From NCBI RefSeq assembly GCF_014306105.1, contig NZ_JACRVF010000005.1, forward strand, positions 372,001 to 436,000: a stretch of DNA of 64,000 bases, given 5' to 3'. Under the pieces are notes generated by a model that was given only the letters and a program-made list of their open reading frames with translations, had not been told where the DNA came from and did not search any database. Made by a program: the position numbers and the translations under genes. This document shows positions 7,573 through 16,437 of the stretch, in pieces. The first letter of the stretch is position 1. Each line of letters opens with the position of its first letter. The DNA is from Pontibacter cellulosilyticus (GTDB taxonomy: Bacteria > Bacteroidota > Bacteroidia > Cytophagales > Hymenobacteraceae).

Positions 7573-10347
7573 CTATTGTACTATCTCTACCCAGCCTTTA
7601 TACTTTTTGCGAGATTCGGCTGGGTTCCTTGTAAAGAACTCCACCTCTGCCTCGTAGTAGTACACGCCGTCTGTTAAACGGTTACCATCCTTGTCCACGC
7701 CGCGCCAGTTAATGAACACGTCGTCGCCGGTAGTAGCTGTTTTCTCAAATACCTGCACGCCCCAGCGGTTGAACACCTTAAATTTCATGCTCTTGATGAA
7801 GGCCGCACGTTTATCTGGGCGGAACACATCGTTCAATCCATCGCCGTTCGGGGTGATGATGTTTGGTAAGATAAAGGTAATACAGTTATCGTTGCAAACC
7901 TCATTGCTCACCGGACTTTCACGACCCAGCACATCGGTGGCTGTTACTACATAGCACCCGGCAACCGACTGCAAATCGCCATGCGTGAAGGTAGTCTCTT
8001 TTGTAGTACCTAGCTTTGTATACTCAGCATCATCGGTCGGTTTGAAGTAAATGGTGTAGAAATCTATCTGATCTGTACAATCGCCTGTGATTTGCGGTAC
8101 CCAGTTTAGCACGTTCTGGTACGGCGGCTGCGTCGGGTTCTGGCTGAAAACTGCACAGTCCAGTGCCTCAATGCTAAGAACAGGGGCGCACACAATCTTA
8201 GGAAGAGTAGCACACACCTGCTGGCTATTGTTTCGCAGCGGTGATGGCACATCTTTGATATCATATGTACCAACTGTTTGTACATAATAGCAGTACTCGG
8301 TTCCTCGCTGCAATACTGTGCCGCCAAACGTACCTTTATCAGTATATGTACCACCTGAGGCTGTTGCCGTTACGCTGTCTATTAACGTAAAGGTGCCATT
8401 AATCTGGCGGTAAATCAGGTGCTTTTTAGCTTGGTTCATCCAAGGTACACTATAGGTCCAGTCCAGCTTTATCTCTTTCAGGTCTCCAGTGCTCGGCGTT
8501 AAAACCAGGAACACACTCGATGCCTCAGTGCTGTCGCGAAGTTCAGTTGGTTGAGCGCCAGGCGTAGGTGCCTGATAAAACTCCAGCCTATATCTGTACG
8601 CTTTCTCCAACGTGTTCAAACCTTGGTCAGTAAAAGTGGTGTCAGCCATGTTGCGGGTACGCTTCACCTCCACAAATCCGGTTCCTGTCTGCATGCCTTC
8701 TTTGCGTAACAGGCGGTACTCCAGCGGCTGTGTCAGCCTCGACACATCACGTGGCTGTGTCCATTTTACAGTTATAGCACCATTTGTTCGGTCTGTTCTG
8801 TCTACTGTAACATTAGTCAGGTATGGAATGTCTTGCTCAATCGTGATACAGGTTTCGTTAGAAGCTAAGCTCTTACCTCTGGCCGGACCAGGGAACTCTG
8901 CATAAATGATATAGCAATACTCTGCGCCTGCCTTTAAGCCAGCCCCTTTATTATTGTCTGTATATGAGGTCTCCTTAGCACTTACCTCAGCAATAAGCAC
9001 ATATCCTGTGCTCGCCGGAACCCCAGTCTGGCACACATCAGGCACAAAACCAGAAGCTCCTTCGCGCCGGTAAATGCGTATGGTAGAGGCATTCTGGCAA
9101 ATGTAAGGGTCCCAGGTTATTGTTACTGTTTTGTTCGAACTGGTTGCAACAAGGTTCTGAGGAGGCGGCCCCACCACTGTTATATTCCATGGCTGCAGGT
9201 CTGCCAGGTCAGTTTCGTTTGGCGGACGAATATCCTCTGCTTTAAAAATAACCTGATACGGCCTTTCCCTCACATCGGAGCAAGTGGTAGACCAACTAAA
9301 AGCTCCTGTTGCCACACCTGCATTATTTACAGTTTGCCTAAAAGTGGCTGGAGGTATGATACCGCTTGTTGCAGTAAGCGTTATAAAATCTTTATCCGGA
9401 TCAGTGGCGCGAATAATACCGTTCAGTGTAGTTCCGGCAATAATGCAGGTGTCTTTTGGAGCTAGCTGAGGTGGCCTGTTAGGCGTCTCCTTTACAATAA
9501 TCTGCATGTCGCGCACCACTTCACCTATCTTAACGGCTCCATTGGCCGAAACACGCCACTCTTCCACCACAAATGCGACGTTGTACTCCCCCTTCACGCA
9601 AGGCGAGTCCCATGTAAGCTGCCCGGTAACCACATCGATGGTTAGAAAGGAGGTACCGGTTCCTGAGGCTCTTGAGCAGCCACCACCGTAAAGGCTTGGC
9701 AGCACATATCCAGGCACGTTGGTAGGCTCAGCATTAATTCCACCTCTTTGTTGCGGCACCCTTAACTTAAATGCAAGGCTATCACCGTCAGCGTCGTAGG
9801 CGCCTGGGTTGTGTACATAAACACGCCCTACAGCAGCCAGATCAACAGGAGCTACAGTAAGAACCGGCGTTGAGTTAAATCCCCGAAGCGGGTTAATGTT
9901 TACCGTAGTCGAAATGAAGAAAGTAACCTGATCTGAAGGAGGAGCAATATTCAGGATACTCGGATTACGGTTTATACCCGTCCAGGATACTTTATAGGTA
10001 CCTGGCGAGCCGAACGTATACTCCCACCTGTAAAGCGCCAGCGTAACCTGATCAGAGGGGTCGCCTACCGGAGTTTCAGGTCCCACGCGTGGCACTGTTA
10101 TCGTGTTACCGTCGCCCATCGAAATTTGCACCGTGGGGTCTTCCGCATTGGAAGGGGTATCGGTGTATATTTTCATGGTAAAGAAAAATCGTAACGGGTT
10201 AGGGTTAGGCGTAGTATCCCGTCTGGCAGTGATATCTCCTGCTCTAATGTGCGTGGCCTGTGCTTCTGTAAAAGCTCCTATCAGCAATATCAACACCCAC
10301 AACAGACCGCCATGCAGCAGATACCTTTTGCGTAAACTGTTTCGCAT
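7573..10347 (-). CDS. Secreted T9SS cargo with fibronectin-like repeats and CHU_C sorting domain
   Basis: A 924-residue exported protein. It has a signal peptide (hydrophobic core ~12-28, ending EAQA), an N-terminal PKD/cadherin-like region with aspartate-rich strands (DADGDS ~188, DPDKD ~318), several fibronectin type III-like repeats (~400-800), and a C-terminal gliding-motility-associated domain (IITPNGDGLNDVF...FNRWG...DGVYYYEAE). Family knowledge: this CHU_C domain is a type B signal for the type IX secretion system that places proteins outside the cell. The function is probably surface adhesion or matrix, by inference. It is co-directional with the DCC gene, four bases away. Confidence 0.88.
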   Translation of the reverse strand: MRNSLRKRYLLHGGLLWVLILLIGAFTEAQATHIRAGDITARRDTTPNPNPLRFFFTMKIYTDTPSNAEDPTVQISMGDGNTITVPRVGPETPVGDPSDQVTLALYRWEYTFGSPGTYKVSWTGINRNPSILNIAPPSDQVTFFISTTVNINPLRGFNSTPVLTVAPVDLAAVGRVYVHNPGAYDADGDSLAFKLRVPQQRGGINAEPTNVPGYVLPSLYGGGCSRASGTGTSFLTIDVVTGQLTWDSPCVKGEYNVAFVVEEWRVSANGAVKIGEVVRDMQIIVKETPNRPPQLAPKDTCIIAGTTLNGIIRATDPDKDFITLTATSGIIPPATFRQTVNNAGVATGAFSWSTTCSDVRERPYQVIFKAEDIRPPNETDLADLQPWNITVVGPPPQNLVATSSNKTVTITWDPYICQNASTIRIYRREGASGFVPDVCQTGVPASTGYVLIAEVSAKETSYTDNNKGAGLKAGAEYCYIIYAEFPGPARGKSLASNETCITIEQDIPYLTNVTVDRTDRTNGAITVKWTQPRDVSRLTQPLEYRLLRKEGMQTGTGFVEVKRTRNMADTTFTDQGLNTLEKAYRYRLEFYQAPTPGAQPTELRDSTEASSVFLVLTPSTGDLKEIKLDWTYSVPWMNQAKKHLIYRQINGTFTLIDSVTATASGGTYTDKGTFGGTVLQRGTEYCYYVQTVGTYDIKDVPSPLRNNSQQVCATLPKIVCAPVLSIEALDCAVFSQNPTQPPYQNVLNWVPQITGDCTDQIDFYTIYFKPTDDAEYTKLGTTKETTFTHGDLQSVAGCYVVTATDVLGRESPVSNEVCNDNCITFILPNIITPNGDGLNDVFRPDKRAAFIKSMKFKVFNRWGVQVFEKTATTGDDVFINWRGVDKDGNRLTDGVYYYEAEVEFFTRNPAESRKKYKGWVEIVQ

Positions 10348-10468
10348 ATAAATTGGGTTTGGCGGTACAATCAGCTATAAAGTAAACTAAAAAAGTTTGT
10401 TTTTATTATCAACAAATGGAAGAAAAACAGGTTTACATAATAATGGTTTTTTGTCCTACGCATACCAA

Positions 10469-10529
10469 TTTAGATTGATTCAAAATATTCGGCTAAAATT
10501 GTTTTATAATAACACCGCTAGTACCTTTG
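10469..10529 (+). promoter_or_regulatory. sdhCAB promoter with upstream Fur-like palindrome
   Basis: ATTG (10498-10501), 20 bases, TACCTTTG (10522-10529) is an almost perfect Bacteroidota promoter and gives a leader of about 38 bases before sdhC at 10572. Twelve bases upstream of the -33 element lies TTTAGATTGATTCAAAA (10469-10485), matching the receptor palindrome at 14 of 17 positions. Confidence 0.7.
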
Positions 10530-10571
10530 AGAATTAAAAACGCATCATTAATTAACCTTTAACTAATACAG

Positions 10572-11258
10572 ATGAATTGGTTTACTAAAACGTTTTCCAG
10601 TACAATCGGACGCAAGATCATCATGTCGATCACAGGTCTTTTTCTGTGCTCATTCCTGGTGATACACCTGATTGGTAACCTACAGCTTTTTTACACCGAT
10701 GGCGGTGAGGCGTTCAACGTCTACTCACATTTCATGGGCACAAACCCTATCATCCGCACCATGGAAATTGTTCTGCTGTTAGGCTTCCTTTTCCATATTT
10801 ATGACGCTATTGTGTTGACACGCCGTAATAAGGCATCTCGTCCGATAGGATACGCAAACAACCGCCCTGAGGAAAACAGCCCTTGGTCTTCCCGTAACAT
10901 GGGCTTGCTTGGTACGGTTATACTTGTGTTTCTGATCATTCACCTTTGGAATTTCTTTGTACCTGCCCGTTTCGGCGGCCTGGAGCCAATTGTAGTTGAC
11001 AATGTAGAGTATGATAACCTGTACATTAAAGTTGTGCAGTCGTTCAAGGTTTGGTGGTATGTTCTAATCTATGTATTGGCAATGGTTGCCCTGGCTTACC
11101 ACCTGATTCACGGATTCCAGAGTGCGTTTCAGACGCTTGGCCTGACGCACAAAAAATATACACCGTTTATCCAGAAGTTCGGTTACGCTTTCTCAATTCT
11201 TATTTGCCTTGGGTTTGCTATAATTCCGCTTTACTTCTTCTTTTTCTTCGAGTTATAA
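10572..11258 (+). CDS. sdhC: Succinate dehydrogenase cytochrome b subunit (type B, diheme)
   Basis: Membrane anchor of respiratory complex II, 228 residues with five hydrophobic segments and conserved histidines in helices (VIHLIGNLQLF, LFHIYDAIV, IHLWNFF, AYHLIHGFQSAFQTLG) that would hold the two hemes b. A single anchor subunit of this size is the type B arrangement known from Wolinella and Bacteroidota. It is first in the order C-A-B; sdhA starts 20 bases after its stop. Confidence 0.95.
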   Translation: MNWFTKTFSSTIGRKIIMSITGLFLCSFLVIHLIGNLQLFYTDGGEAFNVYSHFMGTNPIIRTMEIVLLLGFLFHIYDAIVLTRRNKASRPIGYANNRPEENSPWSSRNMGLLGTVILVFLIIHLWNFFVPARFGGLEPIVVDNVEYDNLYIKVVQSFKVWWYVLIYVLAMVALAYHLIHGFQSAFQTLGLTHKKYTPFIQKFGYAFSILICLGFAIIPLYFFFFFEL

Positions 11259-11278
11259 TTAAACTGAAATAGTTTACT

Positions 11279-13213
11279 ATGATATTAGATTCTAAAATCC
11301 CGGAAGGCCCTTTAGCCGATAAATGGGAAAAGCATAAATTTAGCGTAAAGCTGGTAAACCCAGCTAACAAGCGTAAATACGATATTATTGTAGTAGGTAC
11401 TGGCCTTGCGGGTGCTTCTGCAGCTGCTACTTTTGGCGAACTTGGATATAACGTAAAAGCATTCTGCTTCCAGGATTCTCCTCGCCGTGCGCACTCTATT
11501 GCCGCACAGGGTGGTATAAACGCAGCAAAAAATTACCAGAACGACGGTGACTCTATTTTCCGTTTGTTCTATGATACCGTTAAAGGTGGCGACTACCGCG
11601 CACGTGAAGCCAATGTTTACCGCCTGGCGCAGGTTTCTGTAAATATCATTGACCAATGCGTGGCACAAGGTGTTCCTTTTGCACGTGAGTATGGTGGCTT
11701 ACTTGCTAACCGTTCATTTGGTGGTGCACAGGTGTCGCGTACGTTCTATGCCCGTGGCCAAACAGGACAGCAGCTGCTTTTAGGTGCATATTCTGCCCTT
11801 AACCGCCAGATTGCTTACGGTAAAGTAAAAATGTACCCACGCACTGAAATGCTTGACTTGGTAATGGTTGATGGCAAGGCACGCGGTATTGTGGTACGTA
11901 ACCTGATCACAGGTAAAATTGAATCACACAGCGCGCACGCAGTAGTATTGGCAACAGGCGGTTACGGCAACGTGTTCTTCCTTTCTACCAACGCGATGGG
12001 CTCTAACGCAACAGCAGCCTGGAGAGCTTACAAGAAAGGTGCTTTGTTCGCTAACCCTTGCTATACTCAGATTCACCCGACGTGTATCCCAGTATCTGGC
12101 GAGTATCAGTCTAAGTTAACACTTATGTCTGAGTCGCTTCGTAACGATGGCCGTGTGTGGGTACCTAAGACTGTTGAGATTGCACAAAGACTAAGAAAAG
12201 GCGAGATCACGGTTAACGATATCAAAGAAGAAGACCGTGATTATTATCTGGAGCGTAAATACCCAGCCTTTGGTAACCTGGTACCTCGCGACGTGGCATC
12301 ACGTAACGCTAAACTGGTTTGCGACGAAGGACGTGGCGTAGGTGCATCTGGCCTGGCTGTATACCTTGATTTTGCCGATGCGATCAAACGAGATGGCCAG
12401 CCGGCTATTGCTGCCAAATATGGTAACCTGTTTGAGATGTATGCCAAGATCACAGACGAGAACCCGTACGAAAGACCAATGCGTATCTACCCTGCCGTGC
12501 ACTATACCATGGGTGGCCTTTGGGTAGACTATAACCTGATGACTAACATCCCTGGCTTATACGCTACAGGCGAGTGTAACTTCTCCGATCACGGTGCTAA
12601 CCGCCTAGGAGCATCTGCCCTAATGCAGGGTCTGGCTGACGGATACTTCGTTATTCCTTATACTATTGGTGACTACCTAGCTAATACACCATACGATAGA
12701 GTAAGTACAGATCATCCTGCTTTCAAAGAGGCTGAAGCAGCTGTAGTAGAGAAGAATAACAGACTGCTTAGCATCAACGGCACCCGTACGGTAGATGATT
12801 TCCACAAAGCTTTGGGCTTATTGATGTGGGACTACTGCGGTATGGCCCGTAACGCAGAGGGCCTACAGTTTGCTAAACAAGAGATCCGTAAACTACGCGA
12901 TGAGTTCTGGAGAGATGTGAAGGTAACTGGTGTAAACGAGGAGCTGAACATCACGCTAGAGAAAGCTAACCGTGTTGCCGACTTCTTAGAATTGGGTGAG
13001 TTGATGGTTGATGATGCGCTTCACAGAAATGAATCGTGCGGTGGTCACTTCCGTGAAGAATACCAGACGCCGGAGAACGAAGCCCTCCGCGACGATGAGA
13101 ACTTTGCTTACGTAGCAGCCTGGGAGTTTACAGGCGTTGGCAACGAGCCAGTTCTGCACAAAGAGGAGCTGAAGTTCGAAAATGTGAAGCTAACGCAGCG
13201 TAGCTACAAATAA
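11279..13213 (+). CDS. sdhA: Succinate dehydrogenase flavoprotein subunit
   Basis: Catalytic subunit that oxidises succinate to fumarate (or the reverse), 644 residues. Visible: dinucleotide-binding [14 protein letters not shown] (~35-48), the FAD-linking histidine in [17 protein letters not shown], the substrate-site histidine/arginine region ([28 protein letters not shown]) and the C-terminal helical domain. Being over 600 residues with these insertions fits the type B family. No AAGTATA/TATACTT heptamer was found in this gene, unlike most of the window. Confidence 0.96.
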   Translation: MILDSKIPEGPLADKWEKHKFSVKLVNPANKRKYDIIVVGTGLAGASAAATFGELGYNVKAFCFQDSPRRAHSIAAQGGINAAKNYQNDGDSIFRLFYDTVKGGDYRAREANVYRLAQVSVNIIDQCVAQGVPFAREYGGLLANRSFGGAQVSRTFYARGQTGQQLLLGAYSALNRQIAYGKVKMYPRTEMLDLVMVDGKARGIVVRNLITGKIESHSAHAVVLATGGYGNVFFLSTNAMGSNATAAWRAYKKGALFANPCYTQIHPTCIPVSGEYQSKLTLMSESLRNDGRVWVPKTVEIAQRLRKGEITVNDIKEEDRDYYLERKYPAFGNLVPRDVASRNAKLVCDEGRGVGASGLAVYLDFADAIKRDGQPAIAAKYGNLFEMYAKITDENPYERPMRIYPAVHYTMGGLWVDYNLMTNIPGLYATGECNFSDHGANRLGASALMQGLADGYFVIPYTIGDYLANTPYDRVSTDHPAFKEAEAAVVEKNNRLLSINGTRTVDDFHKALGLLMWDYCGMARNAEGLQFAKQEIRKLRDEFWRDVKVTGVNEELNITLEKANRVADFLELGELMVDDALHRNESCGGHFREEYQTPENEALRDDENFAYVAAWEFTGVGNEPVLHKEELKFENVKLTQRSYK

Positions 13214-13231
13214 TTGATTGTGATAATTAAA

Positions 13232-13327
13232 AATTAGAAATGAGAAGTTAGAAATGAACAGCGGCACTCTAATAAGTAAAAGCATCATTCTAATAATTTC
13301 TAATTCATAATTTATAATTTCTAATTT
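13232..13327. repeat. AT-rich inverted repeat between sdhA and sdhB
   Basis: The 122-base gap contains AATTAGAAAT (13232-13241) and GTTAGAAATG (13247-13256), then two inverted copies AATTTCTAATT (13295-13305) and AATTTCTAATTT (13316-13327). The transcript could fold into a long weak stem-loop just before sdhB. It might tune sdhB expression or mRNA decay, or be a dispersed repeat family; the sequence alone does not say. Confidence 0.55.
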
Positions 13328-13335
13328 GAAATAAG

Positions 13336-14121
13336 ATGGCTGGAAGTAATCCAAATGCTAAACCAATGGACCTGACACTAAAGGTTTGGCGCCAAAAAGA
13401 TAGAAACTCAGCAGGTTCAATGGTTACATATCCTGTGGTAGGCATATCTCCTGATATGTCTTTCCTGGAGATGCTGGACGTTTTGAACGAAGACCTGCTA
13501 CGTAAAGGCGAAGAGCCAATCGCTTTTGACCACGACTGCCGCGAAGGTATCTGCGGTATGTGTAGCTTGTTCATCAACGGCCGTGCACACGGTCCGGAGA
13601 GCGGCACTACTACATGCCAGCTGCACATGCGCCACTTCAAACATGGCGACACCATTACCATCGAGCCATGGAGAGCAGCTGCTTTCCCAGTGCATAAAGA
13701 TCTTGTAGTAGATCGTTCTGCTTTCGATCGTATTCAGCAGGCTGGTGGCTACATCTCTGTGAATACAGGTGGTGTACCAGATGCAAATGCTATTCCGATT
13801 GCTAAGTCTATTGCTGATAAGGCTTTTGACGCTGCTACCTGTATCGGTTGCGGAGCATGTGTGGCAGCCTGTAAAAACGCTTCTGCTATGCTGTTTGTGT
13901 CTGCTAAGGTATCTCAGCTTGCTATGTTGCCGCAAGGTAAGACAGAGCGTAAGACACGTGTAGAGAACATGGTGGCTCAGATGGATATCGAAGGCTTCGG
14001 TGCTTGTACTAACATCGGATCTTGCGCAGCAGAGTGTCCGGTAGGTATTTCTTTGGAGAACATTGCTATACTTAGAAGAGAGTATATCTCGGCTACAGCA
14101 ACCTCAGAGAACCTCGTATAA
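13336..14121 (+). CDS. sdhB: Succinate dehydrogenase iron-sulfur subunit
   Basis: Electron-transfer subunit of complex II, 261 residues. The [2Fe-2S] ligands are in CREGICGMC with a further downstream cysteine (TTTCQLH), and the [4Fe-4S]/[3Fe-4S] clusters in [11 protein letters not shown] and [13 protein letters not shown]. It completes the sdhCAB operon, separated from sdhA by an unusually long AT-rich gap with inverted repeats. A strong terminator follows at 14141-14178. Confidence 0.96.
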   Translation: MAGSNPNAKPMDLTLKVWRQKDRNSAGSMVTYPVVGISPDMSFLEMLDVLNEDLLRKGEEPIAFDHDCREGICGMCSLFINGRAHGPESGTTTCQLHMRHFKHGDTITIEPWRAAAFPVHKDLVVDRSAFDRIQQAGGYISVNTGGVPDANAIPIAKSIADKAFDAATCIGCGACVAACKNASAMLFVSAKVSQLAMLPQGKTERKTRVENMVAQMDIEGFGACTNIGSCAAECPVGISLENIAILRREYISATATSENLV

Positions 14122-14140
14122 GCAACATACACTATTTAGG

Positions 14141-14178
14141 AAAGGCGAGGCGGCTACGGCACCTCGCCTTTTTCTTTT
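14141..14178 (+). terminator. Terminator of sdhCAB
   Basis: AAAGGCGAGG (14141-14150) pairs perfectly with CCTCGCCTTT (14162-14171), and the plus strand continues as a T-rich tail to 14178. It lies 20 bases past the sdhB stop. Confidence 0.9.
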
Positions 14179-14259
14179 ACCATATATCAAGTATACTTGC
14201 ACCAAGTATAACCTTAACCTCGATTCTGTGTTAAGGGAATATAAAAATTAACACGTATA

Positions 14260-14784
14260 ATGATCACATTAATATCAGGCACTAACCGGCCTGCATCAAA
14301 CTCTAGGGCTGTGGTAAACATGTATGCTGAATTGCTGGATGCCCGAAATGTCAGTTACCAGATACTTGATCTGGCTGATCTACCCGCTGATTTCACCACT
14401 TCTGCTTTGTACGATAACGTAGGAAAGAACGAAGCTTTTAACAAACTGAGCAGCCTGATCTCTGGTTCTGATAAATTTGTATTTGTGGTGCCAGAGTATA
14501 ACTCATCTTTCCCTGGAGTGCTGAAGGCATTTATCGACGGTTTGGCTTATCCGAATACTTTTAAAGATAAGAAGGGAGCCTTGATCGGTATCTCTTCAGG
14601 CATGCAAGGCAGTGGCTTATCGTTGAGCCACCTTACAGATATACTTAATTACCTAGGTATGTATATTATGCCCATGAAGCCAAAGTTTGCCCACATTGAA
14701 AAGAACTTTGACGGCACCAAGCTTACTAACAAGCTTTACCAGGAGTTACTGGAGCAGCACGTAGACCAGATAACCAAGTTTTAA
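14260..14784 (+). CDS. NAD(P)H-dependent FMN reductase family protein
   Basis: A 174-residue flavodoxin-fold protein. The N-terminal phosphate-binding loop ISGTNRPASNSR (residues 4-15) and PEYNSSFPGVLKAFIDGL (~83-100) are the signatures of the NADPH-dependent FMN reductase family, which holds quinone, azo and chromate reductases. The physiological substrate is unknown. It has its own region after the sdh terminator and ends at a very strong symmetrical hairpin, so it is probably monocistronic. Confidence 0.87.
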   Translation: MITLISGTNRPASNSRAVVNMYAELLDARNVSYQILDLADLPADFTTSALYDNVGKNEAFNKLSSLISGSDKFVFVVPEYNSSFPGVLKAFIDGLAYPNTFKDKKGALIGISSGMQGSGLSLSHLTDILNYLGMYIMPMKPKFAHIEKNFDGTKLTNKLYQELLEQHVDQITKF

Positions 14785-14794
14785 AAATAACATC

Positions 14795-14847
14795 AAGTAT
14801 AAAAGAGAAAGGGCCGCATCATCTGCGGCCCTTTCTCTTTTATACTT
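14795..14847. terminator. Perfect 24-bp bidirectional terminator between FMN reductase and ftsZ
   Basis: The arms 14795-14818 and 14824-14847 are perfectly complementary over 24 bp with a five-base loop. The core is AGGGCCGCA/TGCGGCCCT flanked by AAAAGAGAA/TTCTCTTTT, and the outermost seven base pairs are AAGTATA/TATACTT. It serves the converging FMN reductase gene and the ftsZ end of the division cluster. Confidence 0.92.
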
Positions 14848-14856
14848 CAAGATTCC

Positions 14857-16410
14857 TTAGTCAACGTTATCGTGCAGGAAACGATTATCGCCAAGAATCT
14901 CATTGTCATCGTTCAGGTTGAAGCGAGAGATATTACGCTCAGAAGAGTGCGACACTTTCTCTAGCGACACGTTGCGGCGCAGGTAAGCAGGCACATCCAG
15001 CTTCTCTTTAATAGCCTCAGATGTAATCTCAGAGCTTAACATGCGCAGGCGCTCACGACGCTCTTCAGCACGACGCTGCATCAGCTCACGCTCTTCAGCT
15101 ATTCTATCTGCTTCTTTGGCAGCACGGTCTTCGTCTCTTGATACAGAGCTAAAGAAATCGTTTTGCGAGTTAGCATCCAGTGTATAAATAGTACGCTGAG
15201 GCTGTGGTTGCTCTACCGGCTTACGCATAGGCTGCTGATCAAACAACGGCTGCTGTGGAGCAGGAGCCGGAGCAGGTGCTGGCGACTGCGCCTGAGGCGC
15301 TGGAGTTGGAGCAACAACCGGCTTAGCTACAAAGGCAGCTACTTCTGGCGTTTCTACTTTAGCAGGCTCAGCTACTTCAATTTTTTTTTGGCTCTCCAGA
15401 TCAAATACCGTCTTCTTTGGCTCCATGATGTTGTCAGCGTTGCTAGCGAAACCAGTCGCGATAACAGTTACACGAATGCTCTGACCCAGCGAAGAGTCGA
15501 TACCATGACCGAAGATAACTTCAGCCTCCTGGCCTGCTTTGTCCTGGATGTATTCTGTGATCTCGGTTAACTCGTCCATCTCCAGCTCAGCCTGCTCACC
15601 AGACATGATAGAAAGAAGGATTTTCTGAGCACCATGGATATCCGTGTTGTTTAACAATGGAGAAGAAAGCGCCTCCTCAGCAGCACGTAGTGCACGGCCT
15701 TCGCCCTCTGTTGTCGCAGAACCCATCACTGCAGCGCCAGAGTCTTTCATAACCGTTTTCACGTCTTCAAAGTCCACGTTCACCTCAGCAGTAACTGTGA
15801 TGATTTCTGCGATAGACTTGGCAGCTGTTGTTAAAACGTTGTCAGCTTTAGCGAAAGCCTCACGAATGGTCAGGTTACCGAACATCTCGCGCAGCTTATC
15901 ATTCAGGATTACAAGTATAGTATCGCAGTTCTCGCTAAGTTCTTTTACACCGTTTTCGGCAGCCAGCTTCTTCTTCTTACCTTCGAAAGCAAAAGGAGCT
16001 GTAACAATACCTACTGTTAGTATACCCAGTTCTTTGGCTACTTTAGCAATAACCGGAGCAGCACCTGTACCGGTACCACCACCCATACCGGCTGTAATAA
16101 ATACCATTTTGGTGTCGGAGCTTAGCATTTCGCGGATTTCCTCCTTGCTCTCCAGAGCGGCGTGTTTGCCTTTCTCAGGGTTAGCACCAGCTCCAAGACC
16201 TTCGGTCAGGTTTTGCCCGATGGCAAGTTTGGTAGGAACGCTGCTGCTCTTAAGGGCTTGTGCATCGGTGTTACATATAATAAACTCGACATCTTTGATG
16301 CCTTGGCTATACATGTGGTTAACAGCGTTGCTTCCACCGCCCCCGACGCCAATCACCTTGATGATGGACTTACTGCTAGAAGGTAAGTCAAAAGTGTACA
16401 TTGAAGTCAT
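14857..16410 (-). CDS. ftsZ: Cell division protein FtsZ
   Basis: Tubulin-like GTPase that polymerises into the division ring, 517 residues. The GTP-binding loop GGGTGTG is at residues 110-116 and the catalytic T7 loop is present (NVDFEDVKTVM). After the globular domain (~1-330) comes a long linker rich in Pro, Ala and Gln (~355-400), a charged arginine/glutamate helix (~420-455) and a C-terminal tail (VPAYLRRNVSL) for binding partners. The length exceeds the ~385 of E. coli because of the linker, which is usual in Bacteroidota. It is last in the dcw cluster, 27 bases after ftsA. Confidence 0.97.
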   Translation of the reverse strand: MTSMYTFDLPSSSKSIIKVIGVGGGGSNAVNHMYSQGIKDVEFIICNTDAQALKSSSVPTKLAIGQNLTEGLGAGANPEKGKHAALESKEEIREMLSSDTKMVFITAGMGGGTGTGAAPVIAKVAKELGILTVGIVTAPFAFEGKKKKLAAENGVKELSENCDTILVILNDKLREMFGNLTIREAFAKADNVLTTAAKSIAEIITVTAEVNVDFEDVKTVMKDSGAAVMGSATTEGEGRALRAAEEALSSPLLNNTDIHGAQKILLSIMSGEQAELEMDELTEITEYIQDKAGQEAEVIFGHGIDSSLGQSIRVTVIATGFASNADNIMEPKKTVFDLESQKKIEVAEPAKVETPEVAAFVAKPVVAPTPAPQAQSPAPAPAPAPQQPLFDQQPMRKPVEQPQPQRTIYTLDANSQNDFFSSVSRDEDRAAKEADRIAEERELMQRRAEERRERLRMLSSEITSEAIKEKLDVPAYLRRNVSLEKVSHSSERNISRFNLNDDNEILGDNRFLHDNVD

Positions 16411-16437
16411 GCTAAAATCTCCTGCTCTAATTATGGG

